Shown: positions 11,604-23,181, numbered from the stretch's first letter. The stretch is DNA of 64,000 nt from Desmodesmus armatus (GCA_007449985.2 VIIQ02000142.1:62001-126000), one strand, 5' to 3'. Made by a program: numbers and translations. Notes: generated by a model not told the origin, from the letters alone.

Positions 11604-12170
11604 TCACCACACCAAGACAACAGCTGGAAACTGACAACAATAGAAGTGACACTGCCTCGGACACAGTGTTGTCATTCCACATGTCCATCTTCCCTTGTCC
11701 TTTCCACGCAGTCCCAGTGCCTTAACCATCTGCTTCTGCCAGTCACTATGCGCATCTGGCATGTCTGCTGGCAGTGCTGCCTTGCGTTTGCGAGTCTTCT
11801 GTGTGGGGGGTGGGGCAGCCTCCTCCTCGTCATCATCACCTGCTGCTGCAAACGTGGCTGCGGCAACGTTCGCCCTTGCTGCTGCACGATGCGGCCTGCT
11901 GGCGTTGGTTTGTTTTGAAGCTGCAGCTGTGGCTTTGCTAGTGCTGGAGCCTGCGCCAGGCTTGCCTGCTGTGGCCGCAGCTACACCCTCCAACACCTCC
12001 GCCTCAGCTGCTGGCGGTGGGTCGTCAGACACCAGTGGCCCAGATTTTGCCAAACCGAAGGCTGTAGCTACGTCCTGCTGCTGCTGGTGCTGCTGCTCCT
12101 GCTGAGCACCATGTGTGTCTGGGGCACGAGGTTCTTGTGGCTGCTCTCTGTCAATGATGCCTGCAGCCAT
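11604..12170 (-). CDS. Ala/Gln-rich ORF with acidic and basic patches, possible exon
   Basis: This frame from an ATG at 12170 begins MAAGIIDREQ, runs through a Gln-rich stretch and an Ala/Thr/Lys-rich region. It then has an acidic patch (GDDDEEEA) followed by TQKTRKRKAALP, a plausible nuclear localisation signal, and a helix (DWQKQMVKALGLRG). The last 25 codons look like intron read-through, so the exon probably ends near 11690, though no good donor was identified. Its ATG overlaps by one base (TAATG) the stop of another open frame (12415-12170). It may be a further exon of the unknown gene upstream. Function unknown. Confidence 0.4.
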   Translation of the reverse strand: MAAGIIDREQPQEPRAPDTHGAQQEQQHQQQQDVATAFGLAKSGPLVSDDPPPAAEAEVLEGVAAATAGKPGAGSSTSKATAAASKQTNASRPHRAAARANVAAATFAAAGDDDEEEAAPPPTQKTRKRKAALPADMPDAHSDWQKQMVKALGLRGKDKGRWTCGMTTLCPRQCHFYCCQFPAVVLVW

Positions 12171-12415
12171 TAGACCCGCACCGCAACAGCGTCAGGGTTG
12201 AGGTTCTCTGAATATGCATTGGCATCGCACACGCTGCGGAGTTGAGGCTGCACTCCAAGTGCAGTCGAATGAACGGCAAGCTCGCTTTTACGTGCAACGT
12301 GCCCAACAACAACAGCTTGTCCCTGCAGCTGACTGCCCCCAGTGGCCAGTGGGTGTGGACAGCAGCATGGTAGCACCAGGAATGGACCTGCCAGATGACA
12401 GTTGCATCGACCCAC

Positions 12416-13936
12416 CTGCTGCCCTGCACTCCGCCAGAGACTTTCTCACTGCACGCCTGAAGACACGAGCAAGCCGGCCGTTGTACATGCCTGTGGCATT
12501 CTCGACCATCACATACACCTCCCGCGCCTCCATGGGCTCAACTTCCAATGCGACAACCTCAGCCACAGCACTGCTGATATCAGCGTCACGGCCTGCGCAT
12601 CACACAAGAGGCAGCAGCGTTGCAAGGTGCTGTTGGAGTGTCCAGCCTTGGCGTTCAACACTGTTCCCCCTGCTGTTCTCAGTTGCTGCACATGTTGCAG
12701 GGCGACAAGGGCCCATCCACATCGCTGAGAGCTGGATGTTGCAATGCACTGATGTCATGTCACAAGCTGCCCATGGAGTTGGTTAGAGGTCAGTCACTCT
12801 TGAGCATGAGCTGCCTGCAGTTGCACTTGACGCACAGCCGTGTGTATGGCAACTTGCCTGTGAAGTAACCATCCAATGCATCCTTGACTACTGCGGTGTA
12901 AGGCTTGAAGGGCTCATACGGCAGCAGGTCCAAGGGCATGTCTGTGTATGTTGCCACGTGGTCAAGGATGTCATCAAAGGTGAGGATGGTGGTGCCGGAC
13001 TCCCTCAGCTTGCGAGCAACAGCATCCCGGATGTCCACCGCATTCTCTGCAGACAGAAGATAGATGTCGTTTGCTAAAGGTGCAACCTCCTGCATGCCCG
13101 CTCATGGAATTACCAAGCACTGAGGTAAGGGATGGCAGTCAGCGACCTAGCAACACACCAGCTTGGTGCCCACCTTCTACCCACTGCTCAGCCTCTTGGA
13201 TGGCGGCTGCTTCTGACTGTGGCAAGCTCCTCATCAGCCTCTTGAGCAGGGTCCTGCTCAACACTGTCATCCTGCAGCAGATCAGACTCATCTGCCATGT
13301 CGTCGCTTTGCTCTGCGCCATCATCATCTGACATACTGTCTCCCCTGGAACGGCGGCCTGTGACAACACGAGCCAAAAGGAGGGTTGGCAGCAGAAGGTA
13401 TGCAGGTTCTACTCACAAGGCAAGAAGCAAGCACCTCACCTCTGGCCCTGCGTGCATCTCGGAAGCCTGCATATCACAGTAGAGTGGTACATTCAGTCAA
13501 AGGGTAGCCAGCACGACAAACCAAGGTATAAGAATCTATCATATGGTCTCATAATCCAGAGCACATAGATACCTTTCCTAAGGCTGGTGTCCCTTGTGAT
13601 GATGGACTGATCATGATGTGATCACGACCGCTGATCATGCCTACCTGCTACTGCTTCTTCAGCAGCCACTTGCTCCTGAACCAGGCCAATGAGTTTCTCT
13701 AGCCTGGGGTCAGGCTTCTTGCGGGACTCGATGTAGCCTGCCTGCACAACTTTCAGAGCTCCCAAGGATTGCTGTGCTGTCACGCCCTGTTGAACACAGA
13801 TGATCTGGCCCTGCGCGTGCCCTGGTATGTGCAAAACAATTGTAGCGTCACCTTCTTTGAATGCCTGCACGCACTTATTAGCACGCTTGAGGAGAGCAGC
13901 CCGAGCTTTTGATGCGATATTGGATGCCGTCATCAT
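12416..13936 (-). CDS. Unknown multi-exon protein (five linked exons, 3' end unresolved)
   Basis: Five minus-strand exons chain together, every intron in phase 1: 13645-13936, 13440-13466, 13174-13357, 12858-13046, 12416-12592. The start is ATGATG at 13936. Exon 1 encodes MMTASNIASKARAALLKR and a compact domain ending EEAVA. Exon 3 is acidic (DSMSDDDGAEQSDDMADE). Exon 4 contains KLRESGTTILTFDDILDHV and exon 5 contains VYVMVENATGMYNGRLARV. Intron 4 appears to use a GC donor (CAG|GCAAGT). Exon 3 needs a one-base correction between TVRS and EAAAIQEAEQW. I recognise no family. Downstream frames at 12170-12415, 11604-12170 and 11132-11344 may be its remaining exons, but no phase-consistent junction was found. 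Confidence 0.6.
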
Positions 13937-14265
13937 AACCCAACATGGAGCCAAGAAACAGGTCCAAGAATGAAGAACGGGATGCGCCAGCAGGCTTGGG
14001 AACACGTCACGTTTGTCACATATCTTTTCGAAGTGCATTTGAAAAGCTGTTTGACTTGAGGGCCAGACAGCTCGCACATTCCGAAGCTTGACTGGTTGAA
14101 ATGCTCTTTCACGCTTTTCTTCTTTAAATTACTGGTAGGCTGACAAGTCGTGCCACTGACACTGCACGGCCAGACTGTCATTGACCAGCAGCGATGCACA
14201 CATATGGTGGCCGGACTGCCATCACTCTGGTGCAGGAACTCTGGTGCAGGAACAAGAGCACTTAC

Positions 14266-14825
14266 CCTTCACAACTGAGTAGTTGTAGATGGTAGTTCTT
14301 CTTGTAGGGGGGTTGGGTGCAGTGGGGCCGGAGCTGCAGGCACACCCATCAGGGGGTGGGGGGATGCCTTGTGCACTGCTTGACGCATCCGATGCAAATA
14401 TCGTCAACGTTGTCAGCCGATCTTGAGTCAAACCCAGCTCATTTGTACGGTATGTGACTTGCTGTGAACCTACCCAATACTGGTACGCTACCCTCCCATA
14501 TCTGGGTATGCTACCCTACCCTATACTGGCACTGGTTACCATGAGACTTAGCTGGTGGCAGGCCCTTGATGTGCTGCATGTGACATCAATAGTACACGAA
14601 GCTAGCAGTGCTTTCTGTAACGGTCTGGTGCACAGCACGAGCAGCATATATCTGACACGGTCACCAAACAGCCATATAGGTTGGTTACAGAACTGAATGC
14701 TCACCCAGCTTGCGTGCAGGAGCAGCCCTTGTTGACCCTGCAGTACCGGCGTGCGCCAGCGCAGAAGGGAGTGTCAACACCACTAAGAACAACATAGAAA
14801 ACACTATCATATCAAGCTTGACCAT
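14266..14825 (-). CDS. Putative secreted protein, first two exons
   Basis: Exon 1 (14705-14825) starts MVKLDMIVFSMLFLVVLTL followed by PSALAHA, a textbook signal peptide with an AxA-type cleavage site. It ends at a GTGAGC donor in phase 1. Exon 2 (14266-14469) joins in phase 1 after a TAG acceptor. It encodes VTYRTNELGLTQDRLTTLTI, a Pro/Cys-rich segment (GCACSSGPTAPNPPTRR) and YNYSVVKG before a GTAAGT donor. The acceptor side of the intron is supplied by the 71-bp dispersed repeat. A third exon with LLVNDSLAVQCQWHDL, ending near 14140, is attractive but its phase does not match. The family is unknown; secretion is inferred from the leader only. Confidence 0.55.
14481..14551 (-). repeat. 71-bp dispersed repeat, copy 2 (inverted), within an intron
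   Basis: Reverse complement of 8801-8871. On the minus strand it ends a few bases before the TAG acceptor of exon 2 of the secreted-protein gene, so the insertion probably reshaped the 3' end of that intron. Confidence 0.85.
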
Positions 14826-17800
14826 CTTACACTGACTGCGGAGAAACGGAAGTGGGAAAACGGCACGAGTCAGAAGCTGGCAGGAAGGATGCAACGAGCG
14901 AGCACGAAGCAACGATGATTGGGTGGTTACGCGTCTTACTAAGTTCTTTGGCTGAGGGCAAGCCACTGTAGAGCTGGGTTGTGGCAGGAGTGATAAAATG
15001 TCCTGATGTGACACCAACAATGTGGAGCAGTCACCCTCAAAGACCCATCCATAAGCTTCAAAGACTTCATGTATATACATTTCTCATGAAAGTAGAAGCT
15101 GATCTAGTTGTTGCACGAGACCCCCCCCCTTGACTTGCAATGTTTTCTTGGCGTCTTCGATTGGCGTCTTCAATGCAGCTGCAGCAGGCTGCAGCTCAGC
15201 TGACGGTCCCAACCCCTAAGGGCCTGGCCACTGGCCATTGGCCAGCCTGGCCAGGCCAATCTGGAACTCCTTCAGGTGAACTGGCTAGTTGGGTGTCACA
15301 TTGCCTAAGGGCCAATAGTAGGGCACTGCCAGTTGCTGGCACAAGAATTCAAATCTTCATGATGGGATCACGGTGAGCGTGGTGATGGTGGTGGTGATGG
15401 TTATGTAGATGCGTGCACAGAGATGGGTGCAGAGCAAACCCTCACACGGTTTAGAAAACACACACCCATCCCCTGACCAAAGTACAGTCTGAGTGTAGGA
15501 GCAGTGTGAGTGTAGGAGTAGGAGCAATGCAAAGCTTTGCCATACTCACAAACAGGGTGCAGGTGCCCAGATTAGCAGTCATTACAATCGCTGTGGCAAT
15601 ACTTTTATGTGGCCAGCTGGTGGAATCCCCCCTGGCAACCCACAAACTACATGTGCACATGCACGTGGAGCCAGCTACCGCATGCCTTATTGTTGCTGGC
15701 TGTGCATGGATCATGGTATGGTTTTACTTTGTGAGTGTGGTGTGCAACCGCACAGTTTTGGCAAGCACCGCTGCGTTGACATGTGTAGCTAAGACTTGGC
15801 AGACTTCACTGCCGGTGCGTACACCTCACAGTGTCAGCAACTGCAGTTGGTGCCAAGCCTTGAAGGCTCCTTACTGGCAGGTGTGGGGAGCAGCGTGCAT
15901 GCATTGAAGGTGCAACACTGTGGCTGACGATTACAAGGGTCGAGGCGGCAGTGTGGACAGCCCTGTCCAGGCCGTGATGGCTCTGCTTGCCATGACTTGG
16001 CCATGATGGGCACCCGATGCCAGCAAGCCTGTGTCAATGGCAACGGCAAGTTGTGAGACAGTGCCCGAACCGGGGAGGTAGCAAGATTTCCTGTGGAGAC
16101 ACTGGGAACACACAAAGATGGGAACACAGAACACGATGTAACTAGCACGGCAAGTTGTAAAGCCTTTTGATTTCACCCTGATGCTACATTGTTGCCAGGC
16201 CTCAGTGGCACATCAGGAGTCACCGCTCAGCAGTTCAGGCATGTTTCATCAGCAGCCAACATGTTGCAAAGCTCTCCATCTACCTATTTTCAAGGCATAA
16301 CAGCAGCCGAAGCAGCTGCTGCCAGGATACAATGAGTGATAAGGCAGCAGGGGAAAGCAGTGGGTGTTCTCTGCTGCTTGCTAAATCAAATGAGGAACTG
16401 CAATGGCACCACAGCTGCCAACATGCCAGCAGATCTCTACTTTGGTATTGAATAAGCTCTGGCAGTTTGTAGCAGGTTGGGTCTCTCACTGCAGGACCCA
16501 TTCCACTCTCGTGTTTATTCACCCCGCGTGAGGGGCGGAGATGTGTGAGGGAAGCGAGGGGGGGGGTGACTGAATGGCCATGTGCCAGAAAAGTCTAGAG
16601 AGTACTGAAGTTTTGCACTTACAGATCAGCACAAACGCCGGAATCTTGTGGACTGTTGCTCCATCCACCCTCCAACACTACTGCAATGGCAGCAGTACTG
16701 TATGGCAACGCTCAAGGTGTCCATATGGTCATACGATTGCTTCGACGGTTGCGTCAAAGCAGCAACACATGGCACCACTCAACTGCTGCAAATGGCCTCA
16801 ACCCATTGCTGCACGGCTTGTGGGGAGCAACACCACCTCTGCACCTCTTCCCGGATCAGTCTGCCACCTGGCCCTCACTGACATTTAGTGGCCTCATTTT
16901 GGCCTCTGGCCCCTTCACTGCAGCTCCTGACTCGTGACAGTCAGCGCTGCTGACCACCAGTGCGAGCATGCGACAAGGTCCGTGCTTAGCTGAGCACATG
17001 TCGTCTAGCAGCCTAGGTGGGTGCGTTGCCCTGACCAACCCAAACCGCTACCATCCTGTCCTGTGCATCGCCAAGGCCAAGGCCGAGGGTTTTGCGACGA
17101 TCACGTGTTAGGCTGGACTCACGTGAACGCAACCACAGCTTCTATCCCGATGAGCAATCACAAGGGAAAATGAGTGCCCGCTTGTGCAAAAGCTTTTGTC
17201 GTCAGCCCGCGAATTGCCGGCAGCGACGCGAAGCACGGGCCATGCATGCTCATGGAAGTGCAACAACAAGACTACAACAATGCTTAATTTCCTGACAACA
17301 CACAAAACTACAAGGCAAGCCTATTCGGCTACAATCTACACTACGGCAAATGTGCAAACCGTATGCATAAGTACGGACCACGCTAGGGCAGCGCGGGTTA
17401 CGAGGCGATGGGTGCATGCGTTCAAGCAAGGGGCCCGAAATGCATCCACAACCATGCTTGTGCAGCTTGGCTGTGGCGAGCTGCTTGTAACAGGGCCGCA
17501 GCAGCTCGACTCAAAAGGGGGTTGTCACTCTGATGCAGTCATGCACAGGCCTCCCATGTCACGAAAGCCTCCTGAGGCCCCCACCTGTCCACCTGTGCAA
17601 GTGCTACCCCAGATGTAACTCTCCCTAAACCCGAGTCAAACCCAGAAGGAACCTGCCCTCCTGGACACTCTGCCCACTCTCATACACCCAAGAGTAAGCA
17701 TGCACGCGGCGTGTCTGCCGTGCATGTGCATCACAGAGTTGCCGCACGCCTTGCACAGTGGGCAGATGCATGTGTGGCGAGCCCAGAGCTGGGGCTATCA

Positions 17801-18818
17801 GGCTGAAGCTCACCAGACCATTCACACCCTGCGCCTTGGCACTACAGAGCCTGGCATTGCAGAGAGAAGATAAGCCAAGCTCCTCTCGTGCTCTGCAACC
17901 AGGCCCCCAAAGGCCCACAACATGTGACACAAAGTGCAGCCCTCACCAGGCTGCATCACACCCACACCTGTGGCCATGCACAGCAGTACACCTTTGCAAG
18001 ACACCCATTGCTGGATGAAGCCGTTGCATGTGCTAAAGCAACTGAGGCGCAGATGGTGGTGATGCGGCGGCAAGCACCTTGCTCAACTGATCTGCCCAAA
18101 TGGCAGCCCACCAATAACATACAAGCACAGGTGCAGCCTCTCTGTCGAAGGTGCAGCCACTAGCAGCCAGCAAGGGCAAACCTGCACACGCCACACCCCA
18201 CAAATCAAATCATGCTTACAACAGCGCGCGTGTGCCAGTTGGCCTCACAAAGGTGCCCAATGTACACACTCTGCCCCGCCAGGGTGCACACATGTAAAAC
18301 CCCTGGCCGGGCAGCTCCCCACAAACATCCACATGCAAAAATACACACCTCAAAAGCAACCATGCCCCCCCCCCATAAAACCCAAAAAGACGCACACATC
18401 TTGGTGGCCTCACCCAGGACTCTTCCGAAGAGTCCTAGAGTCTAGGACAACTGGGTAGCTATCACACAAGCCCCCATGCATAGACACCTCGGGGTGATGG
18501 GTGCATCACCAGCATGCGTAGCGATACAGTCACAACTAAAACACACTGCGGATACCATGCTGACACACACAATCCTCCAGCCAAAGAGAGATGATAGCGG
18601 TCGTGCATTCATGCGCATCGGTGCTGGGGTGTGCATTGGGTGCAGTACTAGTACGTAGGTAAGTGACTTTGCCCACAAAGAAACCACTGGCGTGAGTCAC
18701 GGCTCAGAGGTGTGTGCATGTCACACCCGCGCGCAAACAAAGCCACTGAAAGAAGCCCACACTATGGGGCACCAATCCTCAACAGTATCAGCACTGCTAG
18801 ATAAGCCGACACGCCTCT
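14826..18818. other. No confident gene; one weak coding-like segment
   Basis: Most of this interval has no protein-like frame. The plus-strand frame at about 17280-17618 (TTMLNFLTTHKTTRQAYS through RWVHAFKQGARNASTTML) is somewhat coding-like and faintly resembles exon 1 of the 12.4-13.9 kb gene (VQAFKEGDATIVL). It has no clear splice context. Confidence 0.4.
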
Positions 18819-21800
18819 TCATAGCTTGCACTTTGCCTTGTAGTCATACGAGCTCGTCAGCTTGTTGCTGGCCAAGCACTTGACACAACGCCTGCCGCTC
18901 CGCCGCAGGCTTGATCGAGCACGCGATGCACCAGCTCTTCGCAATCGAGGGCACCGCGGGGTTGGTGTTGCACGCCACACACGATGCGGCATCCGCCGAC
19001 GGGCTCGCAAAGCAAGATCCGCACGACCCCAGCGGCGCGGACCCAGCACCGGCTGGAACCACAAGCTTCGAACCGGCGACACAGTCCCAGCAGCGCTTGC
19101 GCAGGGCGTCCCTTGCGGCGGGCGCGAGGGACGACCCGAGGTCCTCGCAATCGCGGCAGTCGGGGCCGTTCGCGGAGTTTCCCTCGGCAGCTGAGGCAGG
19201 AATCGAACGCGGGTGCATTGCTTGCGGCTGTGCTGCAGGTGCTGCAACCCGAGCTGCCGGCCTTACCCTCGAGGCACTTGAAGCACCGGGCAGACTGCTC
19301 GTTGGTTAGGCTTGAGCTCGCGCAAAGGCTACACACACCGCGCTTCTCGGCAGTAGTGCTGTCATCCGTAAGGCAGTTGACGCACTGCTTGAGCAGCGCG
19401 GTGTTCTTGCTGTGCGCGTAGCACAAGCCGCAGCCGCTGCTGCTGCTGCCGCCGCCACCACCGGAGGGGTTCTTGGCCGAGCACTTGAAACATGCAGACT
19501 GCGCTGTGGGGGTGAAGAGCACCGAGCACATCTCGCAGTCGACCCGGGACGAAGGCTTGGTGAAGCAAGACACGCACTGATCATAGCTCGAGGCAGACAC
19601 CTTCTGGCACGTTGCGCATGGGTTGTCAAAGTCCGTTTGTAGCAGTTGCTATACTCCGCGGACGTGCATGTGAGCTGTGGGTAGAATGTATCCAAGCACT
19701 TAATGCATTTCGTAGGATCGGGGAGCTGGAGCATGTCATGCATGTCCCGCTGAACCGCCTCCCCTTGGCCTCAATGCAGCCCATGCAAGGGCCTTGGGAT
19801 GATGCTGCCAGGATGGTCTGGGAGCCGGGGTAGGGGATGCACTGTGCGCACGGCTGCCGGTCGAGGACACAGTTGATGCACCTGCAACACAGAGAGCGTG
19901 GGGAGGTGGGGGTTGAATGTCAGGGGTCGTTGTGATTGTGGGGTAGGGTGGGTACGAGAAACGAGAAAAAAGAGTTAGAGTGTGGATGCAACAAGTACAT
20001 GCAGTGCAGTTGCCAGTGCAGTTGCCAGTGCAGTTGCCAGGCTGTTTGTGCAGCAACACAGCCTGTAGCCCCCCCCCCCCACCCACCCCCCGGGCGGCCA
20101 GCCCGCACCACGATGGACGATACCCCTACTACCCCCGGGGGCCTGGGCCCTCCCTCCCCCCCCCCCCCCCCGGCAGCCAGCCCGCACCACGATGGACGAT
20201 ACCCTACTACCCCCGGGGGCCTGCCCCGGGGCCTGCCCCCCCCCCCCCCCCCCCCCCCCCCCGGCAGCCAGCCCGCACCACGATGGACGATACCCCTACT
20301 ACCCCCGGGCCTGCCCCGGGGCCTGCCCCGGGGGCCTGCCCCCCCCCCCCCCCCCCCCCCCCCGGCAGCCAGCCCGCACCACGATGGACGATACCCCTAC
20401 TACCCCCGGGGCCTGCCCCCCCCCCCCCCCCCCCCCCCCCGCGGGCGGCCAGCCCGCACCACAATGGACGATTCCCTGCTACCCCCGGGGGCCTGCCCCC
20501 CCCCCCCCTTTCCCCATTTTTCTTGTCTGGTCAGCGCTGGTGAGCTTGCTGAGCTTAGAGCATAACAAGCAAAGACCCAGCATCCCTGCACACCCCCTGC
20601 CTCTGCCACTCTTAACCACTGTCCTACTACTCTGTGACTCCCAACAGCACAACTTTCTGGCCCAAATCCCTCTTCAAATGACTCACTTTGTCTTGTCGGC
20701 GCTGTTGGTGAGCCTAGAGCACGACAGGCACTGATCCAGCGTCCTGCTTCCTACTGAACTGCCAGCCTCACCATCCCCAATCAACTCAATATTGTCAATG
20801 TAACCCAGTGACCGCTTGTCCCTCATGCAGCTGAGGCATGTTGAGGGGTCGGGGCTGCTGCTGCAGGCGGAACAAGCTGCTGCACTCAGCCCTGCACACT
20901 GCTCGGGTACTGGTGAGGAGAGCCAGGCAGACACCCAGCCAGCACCTGTGGAGCATGTGGGGAGGGGGGGGCGTGTGCAAGGGACGGAGGGGCAAGGGTG
21001 TGGGAGTGTGGGTGAGTTGACAGGTGTGAGTTGCATGCCTAATGCACTATGAGTGACCCAGAAGTGTCCCTCATGCAGCTGAGGCATGTTGAGGGGTCGG
21101 GGCTGCTGCTGCAGGCTGAACAAGCTGCGGCACTCAGCCCCGCACACTGCTCGGGTACAGGGGAGGACAGCCAGGCAGACACCCAGCCAGCACCAACGAA
21201 GCATGTGGGTGGGGGGAGGGCAAGGGTGTGGGGCGCGGTGGAAGTTGACAGGTGGAGTGACATGTGTGTCTGTGTGTGTGTGTGGGGGGGGGGGGGCAGG
21301 CAGAGGGCAAGAGGGCTGGACACAAGGGAGGGAAGGGGGGGGGGGGGCGGCTGTAGGCAGCTGCAGGGCACCCATGAGTGATGGCTTTATGTGCAGGAAA
21401 GTGAGCCATGCAGAGACACAGCCAGCGCCTGTGGCAAAGAGGGGGGGGAGGCAGGTTTGCCCCCCCCCCCCCCCCCCCCCGCGCGCCAAAGTACTGATCA
21501 ACCTCCCCCTCACCTTCTGCTGCTGCTGCAACCTTGCTTGGCCCCAGGCCCTTGAGTAGCGTGCATGTCCCAAACGCCCACTTGGCCGCATTGCCAGCTG
21601 CACAGCCCTTGGTGGCTGTGTTAGGTGTGTAGGGCCCAAAGCCATTCATGGGGATCTTGTAGGTTGATGGAACCATGTCACGCTCCCCACGTTTGGGGGC
21701 AACTTGGGACTCCAAAGTGATGGCACTTACTGCATTAGCAACGGAGACGGTACCAGGAGGGAGGAGAGGGCGGGGGGCAAGGAAGAGGGGTAGGGTTGAG

Positions 21801-22067
21801 GAACGCTCATAGTGTGGTGCAATAACCAGCTGCTTGGGGAGGGGGCTGTGGCAAGGGAACGAGTATGGTGACGCGGGGGCGGGGGGGGGGGGTTCGTTCA
21901 TGGGGGCCTTGTAGGTTGAGGGCACCATATTGGATTCATGACGAAACACCCAGTATCAAATCAAACTTATTTAACCCTGCCCTTACCTCCTGGGTTCCTG
22001 GTCACATGGCTTGAGCACCCTGTACCGCAGCCATTAGGGCCCTTGCAGAAGGTGTAGGCAGTACAAC
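18819..22067 (-). CDS. Secreted-type cysteine-rich protein with CxxC repeats, frameshifted, 5' end not found
   Basis: Phase-consistent exons are 21987-22067, 21514-21729, 20687-20945 and 18819-19881. The first carries CTAYTFCKGPNGCGTGC and the second GFGPYTP with WAFGTCTLLKG; together they form a compact Cys module resembling PAN-like modules of algal extracellular proteins. The last two encode many CxxC units (QCLSCS, CSACSS, KCINC, CATCQ, QCVSC, CEMC, CFKC, CVNC, CSLC, CRDC, CVAC, CVKC), ending YDYKAKCKL. The last exon needs four single-base shifts (near 19710, 19645, 19190, 18893), mostly at homopolymers, to stay open. It is either a young pseudogene or an assembly with indel errors. The 5' exon with a signal peptide was not located. 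Partial copies of the exon at 20687-20945 flank it. Confidence 0.65.
20101..20510. repeat. Five-unit minisatellite in an intron
   Basis: Units start near 20101, 20180, 20271, 20372 and 20452. Each has a shared core GCCCGCACCACGATGGACGA, a CCCCGGGGCCTG segment and a variable poly-C run. Period is 79-101 bp and length variation is mainly in the C run. It fills most of the intron between the last two exons of the Cys-rich gene. Confidence 0.9.
20520..21445 (-). repeat. Duplicated exon edges of the Cys-rich gene
   Basis: The exon at 20687-20945 has a decayed copy of its 3' end at about 20525-20590. It has a near-complete copy of its 5' end at about 21060-21195 (AGWVSAWLSSPVPEQC again) and a more decayed copy at about 21380-21445. 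The copy at 21195 has lost its acceptor (TTCGTTG in place of CTCCACAG). A further pair, MVPSTYK-IPMN (21640-21680) and MVPSTYK-APMN (21895-21935), repeats part of the preceding exon. Confidence 0.8.
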
Positions 22068-23181
22068 CTGTCCAACAACAGCAGCAGCAGCAATACAGAG
22101 TGAGGTTGCCAGGTCTAGGCCTGAAGGACTTTGCACCAGATGTGATCGCCTGCTCACCCAGTCTTGTGGCATCAACGAGTCAAGGGCGGAAAGGGGGGGG
22201 GTGTCCCATCCTGCATCCATTTGTGCCCGTGCTTGCACTACCCACATGCCACACGGCCTGACACGTGTAGCACTTGGTGGCTACGCTGCTTACACATGTG
22301 GTGCGTTCACAACCCCTGCTGCCACCTGCAAGAAGGGTGGGGGTGGGGGGACGGTCTGCAACAGCAACTGTTACAACGCAGCTGCCACCCTATGGCCGCT
22401 GGTAGCTCGCCCAGGCAGTCCCGACAAGCCCTGCTGCTGCTGCTATTGATGCTGCTGCTGCTGCTGCTGGAGGACCCCAAGGCTGATGCTGCCTGGCTTT
22501 GACGACTGCAAGGGGCCAGTGATAGGTAGCTAGCACCAACCAACCGAAATGGTGCGCGCACGCGTGCGCGGGGGGGCTGCACGGCCATGGTTGCAAAAGG
22601 CCAGCTGATGTGACAGCATAATGGCAGATCGCAGCCCTCCTGATAGTTGTACATCAGCCGTACATGAATGAAGAGAAGAGTGGCTGGGTGTGGCCATCCA
22701 CCCAACCTTGGCCCATGAAATGCGCTAATACCACACCGCTGACCCATGTGTGTGCGTGCACGGTGTGTGGAGACTACCAGCTTGCGGCTGAGTCATGAAT
22801 GCACGATCCTATACCTGGTGTGTGTGGCAATTACCCTTGGTGGTGTGTGTTTTTTTGGGGGCTGGTCTTGTTTGCCGGTCTTGCTGCAGGTTTTTCTTGC
22901 AGGTGTGTCTTCCCAGTTCATCCCGTGTGGAGAGTACCGCTCAGCGGTGAAAGTATCCACTTGTAACAACCTCCCCCCCAATACCTGGTCGGCGGCTTTA
23001 CAGGGAGCACCTGCACTCGCTTGTTCAGCTGGGCAGTCCAAAGCTGCTTGGCAAGTGGAGGCTCACCAAACCAAAAGCTTGCTCAATGTGAGTGGATGGG
23101 TGAGGTGCAGGGTTCAAGTCCTGCTGTGACCGCACAATCAGCTGTCTTGGCTGTCGGTTTCGTGCCGTGAGCCATGAATGC
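22068..23181. other. No confident gene
   Basis: The missing 5' exons of the Cys-rich gene should lie here. Minus-strand fragments with CxxC character (RACRDCLGEL near 22420) are suggestive but not linked. A short GGTTCAAGTCC box near 23108 is not part of a credible tRNA. Confidence 0.4.

Noticed and set aside
19936..20734. Pro-rich plus-strand ORFs around 20 kb
   Set aside because: Created by the poly-C minisatellite inside an intron of the minus-strand Cys-rich gene.
23080..23135. Possible tRNA T-arm (GGTTCAAGTCC)
   Set aside because: The stem pairs only with an eight-base loop and no D-arm, anticodon arm or acceptor stem could be matched.
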